DNA from: Tubiluchus corallicola
Taxonomy: Eukaryota; Priapulida; Priapulimorpha; Priapulimorphida; Tubiluchidae
Assembly (NCBI GenBank): GCA_030141605.1
Contig: JAQGDQ010000061.1
Coordinates: 126,001 to 186,000 of the forward strand
Direction: 5' to 3'
DNA: 60,000 nucleotides
This document shows positions 27,001 through 51,369 of this stretch, piece after piece. Below the pieces are notes generated by a model, which was not told the origin of the DNA, made no database searches, and saw only the letters and a program-made list of their open reading frames with translations. Position numbers and translations under genes: made by a program. The stretch's first letter is position 1, and each line of letters begins with the position of its first letter.

Positions 27001-30000
27001 ACTAAAAATTATCTGTTGCTAAAATTTTGGTTAGTTATTGGGAAAGTGAGCAGGCCCTGTAAAGCTTGCCTAGTATTGTTAAGTTTGTTGTACATATAGT
27101 TACTGTAGATATTGATTACAAGTTTTATAACTAAATGATACCATATAATACATAAACTTGCTTCAATTTGGACTTAAGAATGCCACTTAAAATCTGTGAC
27201 ATTTAGACTGTATTTTGAAGTCTCCTAAAACGGGATTTTATTGTTACTGGCAAAATTTGTTGTAACTTCGTGTTTCCTCTGTTTAGTTTCTAATCACAAT
27301 GCATTTTTTGTCAGATCTTCTCCAAAGAGTATATCAATCTACTGTTGACGGGTTACTTCTTTTTTCTTGGTGTTTTGGCTCTTGCTCACATAATCAGGTA
27401 ATTATTGTTCATATTTACTATTTGTAGATATTTTCAGTTGCTTATTTTGCGTTAAACTGTTTTTGTGCTGCATTGAATTTACATGCACTCTAAAAGAATC
27501 TAAAGGTATCTTAGTTAGCAAGCATTTATGATGAGAACTTTGACTTCTAGCTATGAGAAAAATGATTTCTTTTAATCTTTGTGGTTATAGGTGAATGTCT
27601 GCAACAATATTTCATTTTGGTCAGCATATTGCTGATGTTGTTTCACAATGAAGTGTATAACTGTGTAATAATCAGAATTTATAAGTTAAATATATTGCAT
27701 CGTTCTAACAATGCTTCGTAAATCATCATTACTTATAACTATAATGTTGACTTATCGCTATTTCTGACGAAGCTTCATTTATACTGCCTGTATATGTTAT
27801 GCTAACCTATCTCGTTATTATTAATATTTGCAGTCCTGGCATAAATGCACTTCTTCCGGCCTCATTTCCCAATGAGCAGTATCATTTAAAGTTTACTGAA
27901 GGTCAAGGAGACAAGGTAGAAGGTAAGTTATATGACTGTTAATAAAAGTGATTGTCAAATGAGTTTGTTTCACCTAAGCGACATTTTTGTTTCATTTAGA
28001 CTGACTTTGGCTTGGCAGCTTTTTATTAATTTGTGTAGCTTCCGAATTATTAATATAAGTGATGTACCTGGCCATTCTAGCATTTCACTTGGTTTATTAA
28101 ATTATTATTTACTTAGTACCTAGTGCACTTAGTTAGTTTGACTATATCTAGTAAATGTCGTAAGTTAATAGTGGATATTTTATTGCAGATATTATTGATT
28201 ATCAGTTTGAACGCAAAGATCTGGTCACACTTGGAGTGTGCGTATTAGTGGGAATTTGGTACCTTTTGAAGAAGGTTTGAATGTTTAACATTACACGAGT
28301 AATTTGTAATTTGAAGCAACAGAACAAGTGATATATCACTTGCGTGATTGAAATTGTTAAATCGCTGGTGTGTCAGAAAACTTTCGCTGGTACTTTTGTT
28401 TATATTGGTGGATAGATACTAAAAGGATAGAATATTTGTTTATATTGATTAGTTATTGCTGTCAAAAACCTGTGTTTCAACTGTTTTAGTAAACATGTCC
28501 ATACTGTGCAAATCGGTGTGTATACAGTGTGCAAATTCACACTCCTAGGCTGGCTGTCATAAACCATACATATCATATCTAATTTTTTTTATGATTAGAT
28601 GTATGCATATTTTAACAAAAAAATCCCATTTGTGTTTTTTCAGCACTGGGTGGCAAATAATCTCTTTGGATTAGCATTCTCCATCAATGGTATAGAACTG
28701 TTGCAACTTAACAGTGTTTTAACTGGTTGTATTTTATTGGGCGGCTTGTTTGTATACGACGTCTTCTGGGTAAGGCGCATTATTGTATTAGATATTATAT
28801 GATATATTATTACAGTGCTTTACTTTTTCAGGCAAGATTATAAAAATGATCTGATCCTGAAGCTTTGTTTCTTGGCATTGATGTTATCTGGCTTTTGGAA
28901 GAATATTGTATTTTAAACTGACGAACTTTGCTTTATTTATTGCAACTGTAAAATGAAAATATTAGGACTGAGGCTGAACTTGAACTTCAATCACGGTATC
29001 TAAATAAATTACTAGTTAATTAAAGAAAGTTAAAATGGTAGTCTGGTCATACAGTATTACTGCTAACTTGAGAAGGTACTTCTAAAATTATTTATATGCA
29101 AAATGATTAATTATTTATATCTAATTTAAATCTTCAAGGTTATTAATTGATCTATTAGGTTTCCAAATTTAAATATATTCTATCATTATTTTTGAAGGCT
29201 TATTGTGATTCAGAGAATTAAGTACTTGAATAACACTGCACAAAATCATTGATGAACATTTTTGTTATAGGTATTTGGTACAAATGTAATGGTAACTGTT
29301 GCGAAATCTTTTGAAGCTCCAATTAAATGTAAGTTTTTAACTCATTGGCATTTAGTATTTAGCGTAGTTCACAATTTGGAATGGCATTTCAAATTGTGCA
29401 AAAAGTTGCTGATTTTTGCTGAAAGTAACTGTTTTGATTTTATTTCTTCTGTCTGATTATCTGGTCCAGGGTGGGATTATCGTATAGGCTAGTATTGACT
29501 GCCACCTAGGACCCCTCAAGCTTTGGTAACATTTAGCGCAAAATCTGTTTTGCATTACTTTTGTGTTGAAATATGTGCTAATTTGGATTGTTATTAAATA
29601 GTAAAATAGTGGTATTTCTTAAAGAACATTTTTCCTGACAACTATATAAATGTGGCTAAAATGTGTCAGGAGTAAAAAATATTCAAAATGGGGGTGTTTG
29701 AGGATGGTTCCATCTGAAGGTGCTTCATAATTTCATTAGCTTTGGGGCCTCAAAAGATTATAATCCGGCCATGGGTGTAAGCTTAAAATATTTGTAAATC
29801 CATTGGTTGTTTTCTTATGTTCACATTTAACAGTAACGAAGCTAACCAATGAGTAATAAGTGTTTTTTGATAGGTAATATGTTAATACATGCTTTATGTT
29901 ATTTAGATTATACGTTTCAAGTGAGTTTAAGCTAAATTCAGTGCGCTGTATTAAAAAGCAAAGATATAATAAGGTTAATAAACATATTGGTTCATTTGAC

Positions 30001-31795
30001 TTGTTGTTTTTCAGTGGTTTTTCCCCAAGATCTGCTAGAAAAGGGGCTTGCCGCAGACAACTTTGCCATGTTAGGTTTAGGAGACATAGTCATCCCTGGT
30101 ATATTCATAGCTCTTTTGCTTAGATTTGATCATAGGTATACGTGTTTTTAAATTATTAACCACTCCTGCGCTATCATCATGAATTTAATTTAAAATTCAC
30201 TTGCTTGATAATGCCAAACAGTTCAGTTGTGTTGCTACAAACAAATTATTAGTTAACAAACGCTAATAAAGCGCTAAGTTTTGTGACGTGGTTAGTGATG
30301 GCGTAGGTCCATATTTAAGTTGTGTTGTGTTTTTGGCTGTAGCAGCCAGTTTTTCCTAACATCAGAGGCTGACTTCTCCTAAACATTTTTATGACTTTAT
30401 TTGTCATACTGTTTATTGTTTTCTTTTACTGTTCTGTTTGTTATCATAGCTTTTACTTTATGTATTCTTTAGGAGACTTAAGGAAGCTTGTTTAGCTCAA
30501 TACTAATACTATAGTTACAGGTGTGATAAAATAAATATAAATACTTGTTTTCAAAATATGATGTGTAGTATTTATGTTGTGAATTCTTTAGCCTAAAAAA
30601 GAGACCAAATGGTAGGACATACTTCTATGCGAGCTTTGTAGCCTACGTTCTCGGACTTCTTACAACTATTTTTGTCATGCATGTATTCAAGCATGCTCAG
30701 GTATGCAATACATGGTTTCGCTTTTGCTCGTTTACATTAATAGCCGGTGACCACTTATGTGTTTAATTTAACCTGCATCGTCTTTTATTGTATTTTGAAA
30801 CCACCGAATTTGCAGTTACAGATCCAATAGGTTTTAAATTTGTTTCTCTTGCATGGCACATTCCTATGCATTTAATTGCACTTAAAATAGGTAAATAAAT
30901 AAATAAGCAGAGTTAGGTATTCCAGTATTAGACTTCCAATTATAATTTTGAGCAAATTCTTAGGTATCTCAAACCATTGTTACAAAATTTTAAATATCTC
31001 TTTCAGCCAGCTTTGTTGTACTTAGTGCCAGCTTGTATTGGTGTGCCACTGTTAGTGGCACTCATTCGAGGGGAAATCAAAGACCTTTTTGCGTATGTAA
31101 AATATTTTTATTGTGCAGATTGTTTTTGCTTGTGTTTAAATGTGTTAAATGAAAAACAGTTCAGGATGCTTTGTGTACATCGACGCTGTGAACAGTTCGT
31201 TAATATGCAATACACGTACTAAACACTGAGCTGTATTTTTTTACGATGACTTATATAATGATGTGTGCGATGGTCGTATTTCGATGGAATATTTCTGTAT
31301 GTTGTTGTGTCACATGAAGCCTGTTTGTTAAAGCAGTTTGGGCTTCTTTGCAAAGTGATTCTTAAGAACTCCTTAAAGTGTTTTGCTAATTGTGATTTGT
31401 TAATGCAAATATTTTCTGAGGTGTTTTTCTGCAAATCTTTCTGGAAAATACAAAATATCGATATTAATTAGTTATTACTAATCTCAGTTAACTTTTTGTT
31501 CCTTGTCAACAGAATTGTTTGTACAAAAATATTTTAAAAATGACTAATTATAAAGATGAGAACTGGGTATGCAGTGGAGCCATGTTATTGCTAATAGAAG
31601 TCAGTATTACTAATTCATATATACTGAAACAAATGTCTTGACACTGAGATTGTTAAACATGCGAAAAAGTGCTATTTTTTTTTAACTTCTGTGTTTTACA
31701 GATATGAAGATAATCCAGCAAAGGTTGAAGACGAGTCGAAAAAAGTTCTAGATGATTCCGGAAAAGTCAAAGATGAATCTAAAAAAGACAACTGA
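24096..31795 (+). CDS. HM13: Signal peptide peptidase (minor histocompatibility antigen H13 family), complete, 11 coding exons
   Basis: This is a GxGD-type intramembrane aspartyl protease of the ER that cleaves leftover signal peptides within the bilayer. Exons: 24096-24287, 26266-26364, 27315-27397, 27834-27922, 28189-28274, 28644-28769, 29271-29328, 30015-30135, 30592-30700, 31007-31092, 31702-31795. The total is 1143 nt, giving 380 aa, close to the usual family length. Visible hallmarks are a first membrane segment starting near residue 33 (TPEGMAIAYSSLLIMALLP), the catalytic YD pair at 221-222 (GLFVYDVFW), the GLGD motif at 265-268 and the PAL motif at 322-324 (QPALLYLVPACIG). The N-terminus carries candidate N-glycosylation sites (NIT, NGT). 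The protein ends in KKDN, which fits the KKxx ER-retrieval signal. Its C-terminal tail is short, charged and Lys/Asp/Glu-rich. The ATG follows directly after an AG that may be a splice acceptor. A TGACGTG element lies about 18-12 bases upstream of the ATG. The gene lies 1.9 kb downstream of IFT52 on the same strand; shared regulation is not implied. Confidence 0.97.
29467..29776. mobile_element. Candidate short inverted-repeat element in SPP intron 7
   Basis: CCAGGGTGGGATTAT near the left end and the inverse complement of the right end (CCATGGCCGGATTAT) match at 12 of 15 positions. Further in, CCCCTCAAGCTTTGG is opposed by CTTTGGGGCCTCAAAA. No clear target-site duplication was found, so the boundaries are approximate. 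Confidence 0.4.
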
Positions 31796-32735
31796 TAGTG
31801 ATACGATGGTCATCGCTACACTTGTACTACATTTATCTATGAATGATTAATTCCTCATTTATTATTTATCTTCACTGGCTGATTCTGTATTTTTCTTAAT
31901 GCTAGTGTATTGAATTTTATTTGAGTTGAGATTCATTGTGTATTGTGTTAACGTGAATGACGTTGCATTACAAATCAATGTAGATGATTTAGAGTACTGT
32001 ACATTTTGCTGCTATATTTTACTGACAACTCTTAGAATTTAACAAAATAGGTTAATATATTCTTAAGAGCAGTTTGACTTGGCTTTTTTTAGTAAGAGAA
32101 AGAACTAAAAGAAGATAGATATAAACAAAAACATTAATCTCAAGCTTTTTTTCCTTTATAATGCTTCTCCAGTTTTTTCACTCGTGTGGCAGTTAATTGC
32201 GTGTTATGGTTCATGGGATGAGTAATGCTGTCGAAAATTGAGAAAAACCCATGACTTAGATCTAACTTTGCCCAACTCCATAGTGTTATATCTGTCTGAA
32301 GAAAAATATAGCAGAGTTTACTGCAAATTAAATTTTGACAATTTAGGATGGTGGTTATTTTTGAGATATTTTTGCAAGTTTAAAGTAGACCTCTGCATCA
32401 CGTTTATTTCATGGTGTGCTATTTGCCTGTCTTTTCTGAACTTTTTCTTGAAGTAGTTTTCCAAAATTGTATTTATGGTTATGGCCTGGTTTTTTGTTTA
32501 TGTGCACATACCCAGTTTGTGCCTAATTATGTGTATAATACATGTAGCAGTTTAGGTGTATACATGTAGGATTAGGCACAGTTAAATATGATATTAAGTT
32601 ATTATTGTAGTATTTTTTGAACTTTGGAAATGGTGAATCAATAACTCAAATGTCTGAAGAATGATGTTATTTTAATTTAATAGCAGCATTGCTGCGCTAA
32701 AATTATATTCAATAAAATTCTATGTTTGTGGTAAA
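31796..32735 (+). other. 3' untranslated region of the signal peptide peptidase gene
   Basis: AT-rich sequence without coding potential follows the stop codon. The first canonical AATAAA downstream of the stop is at 32711-32716. The UTR is inferred to end shortly after it, about 930 nt beyond the stop. Short ORFs in this stretch have no recognisable family. Transcript data would fix the end. Confidence 0.6.
32711..32716 (+). terminator. Polyadenylation signal AATAAA (signal peptide peptidase gene)
   Basis: AATAAA is followed within about 20-35 bases by a GT- and T-rich stretch (32722-32749), as expected for a cleavage and polyadenylation site. Assignment to this gene rests on position only. 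Confidence 0.6.
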
Positions 32736-33707
32736 CAGTTCTTTTATTGACATTATTGAAAAAATCCGAGAGTGTGGAGATCTAAGCAAGAGGAGGAAAA
32801 ATTAATGTGTTGGTAAGAAAGATCATAGTGCAACTCTATATGGTTGTTGTTGTTGATTGTCTGTGTTGTTCCTGTCTTAGTTACTTGACTTGCCACTGTG
32901 ACATTAATACTTTGGTGCAGTAAATTGTTCTGTATTGACACTCGTTGTTATTGTTCCTTTCCCCAACTAAAGGTTACATCATCATTATAATAATTTCTGT
33001 AGTATTATTTCATTGGAGCTGAGCAGCAGTTTTCGACGTTGTTCAATAGATGTCACGCATGAAGTGAAATAAACCAATCATGTTGTCGTTGGAAGAGCAC
33101 GTGAACGACGGTGATTTTATTGTTAACCAACTTGCCGGGAATTTTCTCTTGTAAATTTTGCATTTTGCTTTTCAAAAGGGAGTTGTTACTTGTTATTTAA
33201 GGTTTGTACTCGCTATAGATAAATTATCGCCGCAAAATGTTTAGCTAGCATTTGTAAGGTTAATGTTTATGCCTGCAAACTGTGAAATATGTGGACGTGC
33301 TTCAAGTGGTAGACCTGGCTAAATCATAAATTCGGGAATCTTGGTCATTTGGCTTACATAGTAGAATCCATGTATAATAAATGCAGTCGCTTGTGGCCAC
33401 TGCGGCTGGAACGGAACTGTAAAATGCTTTAGACCTCATTAAATACCATTGAATCTATAAATATAATATTAATGTTACTTTTAATTTTATGGTAATACTA
33501 TTACTAAGTAAATAGTAAATTTATTTAGCTTTATAAATTTAATACAATAGTTAGGATGTTTGTGCAAAATAATACGTATAAATATGTGAAGAAATAACCG
33601 TTACCGTTACCTCGAAGGATAGCGGTTAAGCATAAATAGCTCATGGACCTCTCCATTCTTTCTTGTTTACTTATAGAAAGTGAACAAAATAGGTGGCCAC
33701 ACTGCGG

Positions 33708-33908
33708 TCATGAACCGTAGCACAAGGTTTCTTGTTGCCATTGTGGCAACCTGGGGTCTATATATTTTTCAGGATTGCATTTCCAGTGTCTATCCAGGCG
33801 AGACTTAAACTGGGCAGGATTGGAGGCTTGGACTACAGTGTCAGGCAGCGTGTTCCACTCATTAATTACTTGCCTTGCAAATGTGAATCTCCTTCTACTA
33901 ACATTCAA
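33708..33908 (-). mobile_element. LINE ORF2 C-terminal remnant
   Basis: The minus-strand frame contains FARQVINEWNTLPDTVVQAS followed by FKSRLDRHW. This is the well-known C-terminal signature (RVVNxWNxLPxxVVxA, then FKxRLDxxW) of reverse-transcriptase ORFs of CR1/L2-like non-LTR elements. Only the last 50-60 residues are readable, and sequence beyond 33908 has stops. A 3'-end fragment is what 5'-truncated LINE insertions usually leave. Confidence 0.72.
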
Positions 33909-34125
33909 TCTCCCAGTCAGTCACCTCTAATTAGTATCATTAATATTCTATGCACATTGATATTGTGTTAGTGGCAATTAGTCAAAGTTGTAATTACATA
34001 AATTCAATAAAAAATGCAAATATTTCTATATTCATAATATTGTGCAAACATTACCTACATGCATACTTTTACATATACTGAGAATGTGATTACCATTGAA
34101 TTGTTTAGTGGTACTAGCCTGCTGA

Positions 34126-34341
34126 TTACACCACTCCCAGTGCACTTTTAAATGTACTTATGTTTTCTGAACCTATTACATTCCTTAGGAGATGATTCCA
34201 TGAACTAATCACACAATGACTAAAGAAATGTTTCTGTACATTAGCTGTAACTCTAGGACCAAAAAGTTTATCAGTTTGTCGACGAAAGCTGACAAAATGG
34301 TCTAAAAAAGAAATCAGAGGACCGTAGCTTAGTATCATCAT
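34126..34341 (-). mobile_element. Second LINE ORF2 C-terminal remnant
   Basis: The minus-strand frame reads FGPRVTANVQKHFFSHCVIS, then SWNHLLRNVIGSENISTFKS. The order (short RN..FF, R/CVISxWNxLPxxVI, FKSAL) is again the end of a CR1/L2-like ORF2, but it differs in sequence from the remnant at 33.7 kb, so a different family or an old divergent copy. It may belong to the same insertion as the reverse-transcriptase scrap at 35.5-35.7 kb. Confidence 0.6.
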
Positions 34342-35494
34342 TTAAAATCTTACCAACTCATTACCAAAGTGCATTTGCCAGCTCAATAGTACTATGTCTT
34401 TACTCTAGACTCGACTCTACTCTATGTCTTTATTTTATCATATGCTAAAAGGCCATATTAAAATAATGTCATTCTCAAGTTTGTCAGTGTTGAATGACGT
34501 GTGGACATGAGAATGACAGGTGAAATAAAGAACATTTTTCAAGTTTGATTATATTAACCTTATCTTGATTTTTGTCTGTGTCGTTTGTCGTATTCTCAGA
34601 ATAAAAAGCCAATAAAAATGCGCGCTGACGACTCAGCAGGAAGATCCCATTTGCAGCGGGTGCTAAGGCAGCCAAAACACGCGAAATTCAAAAATTCAGC
34701 ACCTATTGTTTTATAGATTAATATTGTTATACATGTATTGCTTTGTAAATTAATTGTACAAGTGTGACTGAGTGAAGAAACTGTTGTGTGCATGTGATGA
34801 ATAACTTGAATTGAATGTGGAGTGCGTAGAGCAGAGAATTCTTAACACGCTTTATAGACACATACAGAGAATTGGAGCACTTATGGAATGTTTTGTTTGG
34901 TTGTTACAAGCACAGAGAAGGATATAAAAAATTATTACACTATACATATATCCCAGAAATTATTAAGGACAAGATTTGTAATGAGATTCGAACAAAATAC
35001 TGTAGTGGTGTGTATGATAAACTGGTTGCTAAAAATCTTAGTGTGACCTACAGTCTAGCAGCATGAGAAATTGACTCTCTCATGATCACTTTTCTGTATG
35101 ATAGGTGAAATTTTATCTAGCAAGTCATCTAAGTTGTTGGTGTCATCTGCATGTAATTTAAAAAGTACCTTGGCACTTCGGTTCTTAATTCTTGAAATAT
35201 TTACTTGATATTATGTTCCTTTTTCGCTTCTTCATCGTAACTGTTTTTTAATCCATGACTTCTTTTTTCTGTGATTTCCCCCTCTATCTACAGAAGCACA
35301 TAGTGTAACTAGTACGAACAAAGCTCGTTTTTGTGCAGACTGCCTTGGCGCCGTATCAACACCCATTCAACAAATTGTTATATGCAAACTAACTGATAGC
35401 GAAAACTGATCGTGTAGACACAGGTGATACTTTTGAATGACCGTTTGGACATTCTGTAAGTGAAGACAGTGCTTATGAGTTGCTTCTAGACAAT

Positions 35495-35720
35495 GGGTGT
35501 ACCTATTATACCGTTGTGACCTTGCAACCGCAGAGTATTCTAGGCCAAACTTTATATAAAGACAGAAGATTTTACATAAAGACGAACTTTATGACAGAAT
35601 AATCTCTGCTGATTGCAGTTCGCTTTATCATACCTATACATCTGTTGGCTTTCCTTTCTAATTTAGCAATATGATCATTAAACTGCAAATCATTAGCCAC
35701 AATCACTCCTAGGTCTTTAA
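35495..35720 (-). mobile_element. LINE reverse-transcriptase remnant
   Basis: On the minus strand from about 35720 the frame reads KDLGVIVANDLQFNDHIAKL, then ERKANRCIGMIKRTAISRD. This matches the conserved stretch of CR1-like reverse transcriptases just before the LEY motif (RDLGVxVxxxLxFxxHI, then KANxxLGxIKR). After a frame change a piece with FGLEYS continues. It is broken by a stop near 35574 and is non-functional. Confidence 0.65.
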
Positions 35721-35744
35721 AGGAAAGGCCAAGTGTCCTAGGAG

Positions 35745-35878
35745 GTTAGGCTTATTTCTATGTTCGCGAGAAATGTTAGAAGGATTTAGTAATTGAACTG
35801 CAATAAGCGCCTCGTGTAACTAATAAAATCATTTTAAAGTCGCGATCACTTCATGCTTGGACGCTCACGCTTTCAATG
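35745..35878 (+). repeat. Dispersed repeat family B, copy 1
   Basis: This copy aligns in the same orientation with 36933-37061. Shared blocks are GTT(A/G)(A/G)GCTTATTT, AAGCGCCTCGTG, TAAAGTC, CTTC(A/G)TGCTTGGAC and a final TTT(C/G)AATG. It starts directly beside the LINE reverse-transcriptase remnant. The class is unknown. Confidence 0.6.
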
Positions 35879-36932
35879 CCCATTCTTCCAATGACGTCAC
35901 TCATCTTGAAGGAAAGTAACGCACTGTCAGTCTTCATCAAAAGTATAACAAGTTTTTACAAAAAAATTAGATTTTGCAAAATTTACAAAAATAGCTGATT
36001 TTGTAATATTTTTCCGTGAACATTAGGTAAACTGCAGAAGTTAAGCAGCGCGCGCTTACTGAAAGCCATGATGCACTTATGAAAAGTCACGAAGTCTCCT
36101 GGTTGTGTCATAATTTTCAAGTGAATGGCGGCAACCATCACGCCTGAAAATTTCTATACAGAAATAGTATATTAGTATATTTTAAATTTATGGCAGTGTG
36201 CTTTATAAGCAGTTCTTTGCAAATTTCTTTGTTATATTTTTTTCTAAGTTTAAGTGGTAACAGTAAAATAAACCCAACATGCATGAATTAGTAAAGAAAA
36301 CTAGATCTATGACTGAAATTGAAATGTGTTAGTTTTGTTTTTTCGCATTCTAAATTGTGTTGTCTACTGAAAAGGTTCAGAGTGAATTGTGTTGGTATGG
36401 GGTGATGCACGCATAGGTTGACACTATCCATAGTTAGTTGTGCAAACACAGACACAAATCATGTTTTACTGTGCAGTACCTGTGGCCAAATTTCCACTAG
36501 AAACAATTTCTTAAAAGATAAGACAATTTGCCCAAGAACAGCAAAAATTTGGTCAATCCAATTTTTAGTACGGCTTTGTATGGCTTCAGTAGTTTTATGA
36601 TAATGTGGTTCGTTACAGTTTTCATTAATCTAGTGCTTCACATTTTGTGACGTCCGCCTCACTGACTGTACTGCCGCCAGTGAAGTGCGTAAATTGTTGC
36701 CATTATTTATTGCAATTATTTCACCTGCCATTCTTGGGAACGATAGTAAAACGGATCAATATTTCAGTGACTGCATTACTTACAATTGTTGGTGTAATGG
36801 AGAAGTGAGTACCAGGGACAAATAGTAAGTAAGTGTGTCAAACTGATCAATATGCACTATTTTACTTAATCATTTGAAATAGGCCTATTCCATTCCTGTT
36901 TCACTTAAACGAAGAGTCAAGTCTCTCAAGAT

Positions 36933-37061
36933 GTTGAGCTTATTTTAATATTTGAGAAAAGTGTTAGAAAGTTTCGGCAATAAAATTGTGGTAAGCGCCT
37001 CGTGCAATAAGTTAATGTAAAGTCTTGAATACTTCGTGCTTGGACACACTCATTTTGAATG
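36933..37061 (+). repeat. Dispersed repeat family B, copy 2
   Basis: This is the partner of 35745-35878, about 1.2 kb downstream in the same orientation. The two may mark a local duplication or the long repeats of a decayed element; no coding sequence is seen between them. Confidence 0.6.
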
Positions 37062-37777
37062 AAAAATGCCGTCACCGTGCTCGTAAATATAAACACTTAT
37101 CCCACCAGGTTCAGGTGCTGTTACAATTGTCAACTATAAACAACCAAAAATGTTAAACTAGAGATTATTAATATTATTTTTTGCTTTTTCATAAATCTCG
37201 ATCATTGCCCGTTGTAATGAAAACTGATGGTGATATAATAACTGGAATTAACCCGGACAAACTAACAGAGTAATTATTTTAGTACCTAAACTGAACTCTG
37301 TAAATTATGTAACCCGCCCAGCACTTACTATGCGTTTGCAGAGTTGCATGTTTATCTGAAAGTCAAAAAAATATGTAAATTTATTATGTACACACTTGCA
37401 CTTACATATTTTAGGTACAGCCCTGTAGATTAAAGTTATGTAAACACTTTAAAATTGTTGATAATTGATCCGATGATTAATTTTTACAAACACAGTTATA
37501 CACTACGCTAGAATAGCGGAACTTCTAGAAGTTTTATTACACATATACTTTCGCGGCATTCACGCTGTCCAACAGCTTACGTCATTTGCTTCAAATATGT
37601 CTGCAGCAAAGTTTATTTGGCTAAAGATACGAAATGTTTAAATTTCTTTTACATTTTTAGGCAAGTTGTTTTATATATTGTGTGGTAATTTCTAAATATA
37701 ATACAATGAATGTTTTTCAAGGGTTGGTTTTCCTTTAAATATGCTATTCACATATGCATCCATTAGTCATTTAACGG

Positions 37778-38060
37778 ACAAGAAAAGGGGTATCTGAAGT
37801 AGGTTTCAGAAAAATCGCCTTAAAAATTATATTACTTTACAGCAATTTTATGCATATATCGTACTCGCGTTAAAAGGAATTTTGTTGTTTTCATTTTAAG
37901 TCCTCCATAATACTATTTTGATGGCGCCATTATATGATGTCACTTATACAAACGTAAATCAGAAAAAGAAAAGGCAATATTAAATTATGTCCGAAAGCTT
38001 TTTGTGCAAATCTGTTTTACTTAGCATTTTGCTTACCTGCTGGAAAGACTTATGTAACTA
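37778..38060 (+). repeat. Dispersed repeat family A, copy 2
   Basis: This is the counterpart of 13177-13473 in the opposite orientation, about 24 kb away. The order of all shared blocks is kept, so it is a true repeat rather than chance AT-rich similarity. It lies upstream of the stathmin start and could overlap a stathmin promoter or 5' exon region. Confidence 0.7.
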
Positions 38061-38061
38061 G

Positions 38062-38763
38062 AAATAATAACTTAAATTTTCGTGCCAATTGGTAAAATGT
38101 CGCTGGCTCACCCTCCATTCATTAACCAAAAACATATTTTTAATGTTATTGACAAGTTACAGTAATTTAAAATTTTATTTAGCATGTGTGCTACGAATGC
38201 TCTGATTATTTTTTCAAACTTTATGCAATGTTATCTGAACTCCTTTCAAACGACTTACCATCAAAATGGCTGTGTCTAACGGTCATCGCAGGAGTTTAGA
38301 TCTGCAAGTTTTATACAGTGTTACTGTTAATGCAATCCCTGCATGCAAAAAGGCAGTACGTAAGTGGTATAAAATTTCAAGACGAATTTTTTAAGCTTTA
38401 TGTAAGTGGAGGGTTTTCTTGTGCTTTAAGCATTGTCTGCAAAAGTTAACAATAATTACCTTACCTGCATATCAAAACATGGTTAGGTGGAGAGGAACAA
38501 GAACAAAATAAAGGTGCTTAAATTGTAAATCTCTAATTCTATTACAGGAATTTTGTCAATGTCCTGTGGGCCAGGAATGTTGTTGCAGCAATTGCATCCC
38601 TCAGTTCCCTTACAGCTCTCATTTACCTTCACTCTCCTTGTTGTTCTCACTGGCTTCTTTCTGCTTGCAGGTCTAGCAGACAACACCCAAGCAGGCGAAC
38701 TTTAGCATTATTACACTTTCTTTTGGTTTGTTTTACCTTTTTGTGGCTGCACAGAAAAGAGAA
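38062..38763. other. Region upstream of the stathmin start, with a strong splice acceptor
   Basis: Pyrimidine-rich sequence (TTTTACCTTTTTGTGG, then CTGCACAG) ends at 38754, nine bases before the stathmin ATG. It is a strong 3' splice site and implies an upstream non-coding exon that could not be placed. A minus-strand open frame at 38483-38686 has no known family. Confidence 0.45.

Positions 38764-51369
<12,606 letters not shown>

Noticed and set aside
34872-35066. Plus-strand open frame between the LINE remnants
   Set aside because: Reads fairly well as a protein but matches no family I know, has no ATG at the ORF start and lies in repeat debris.
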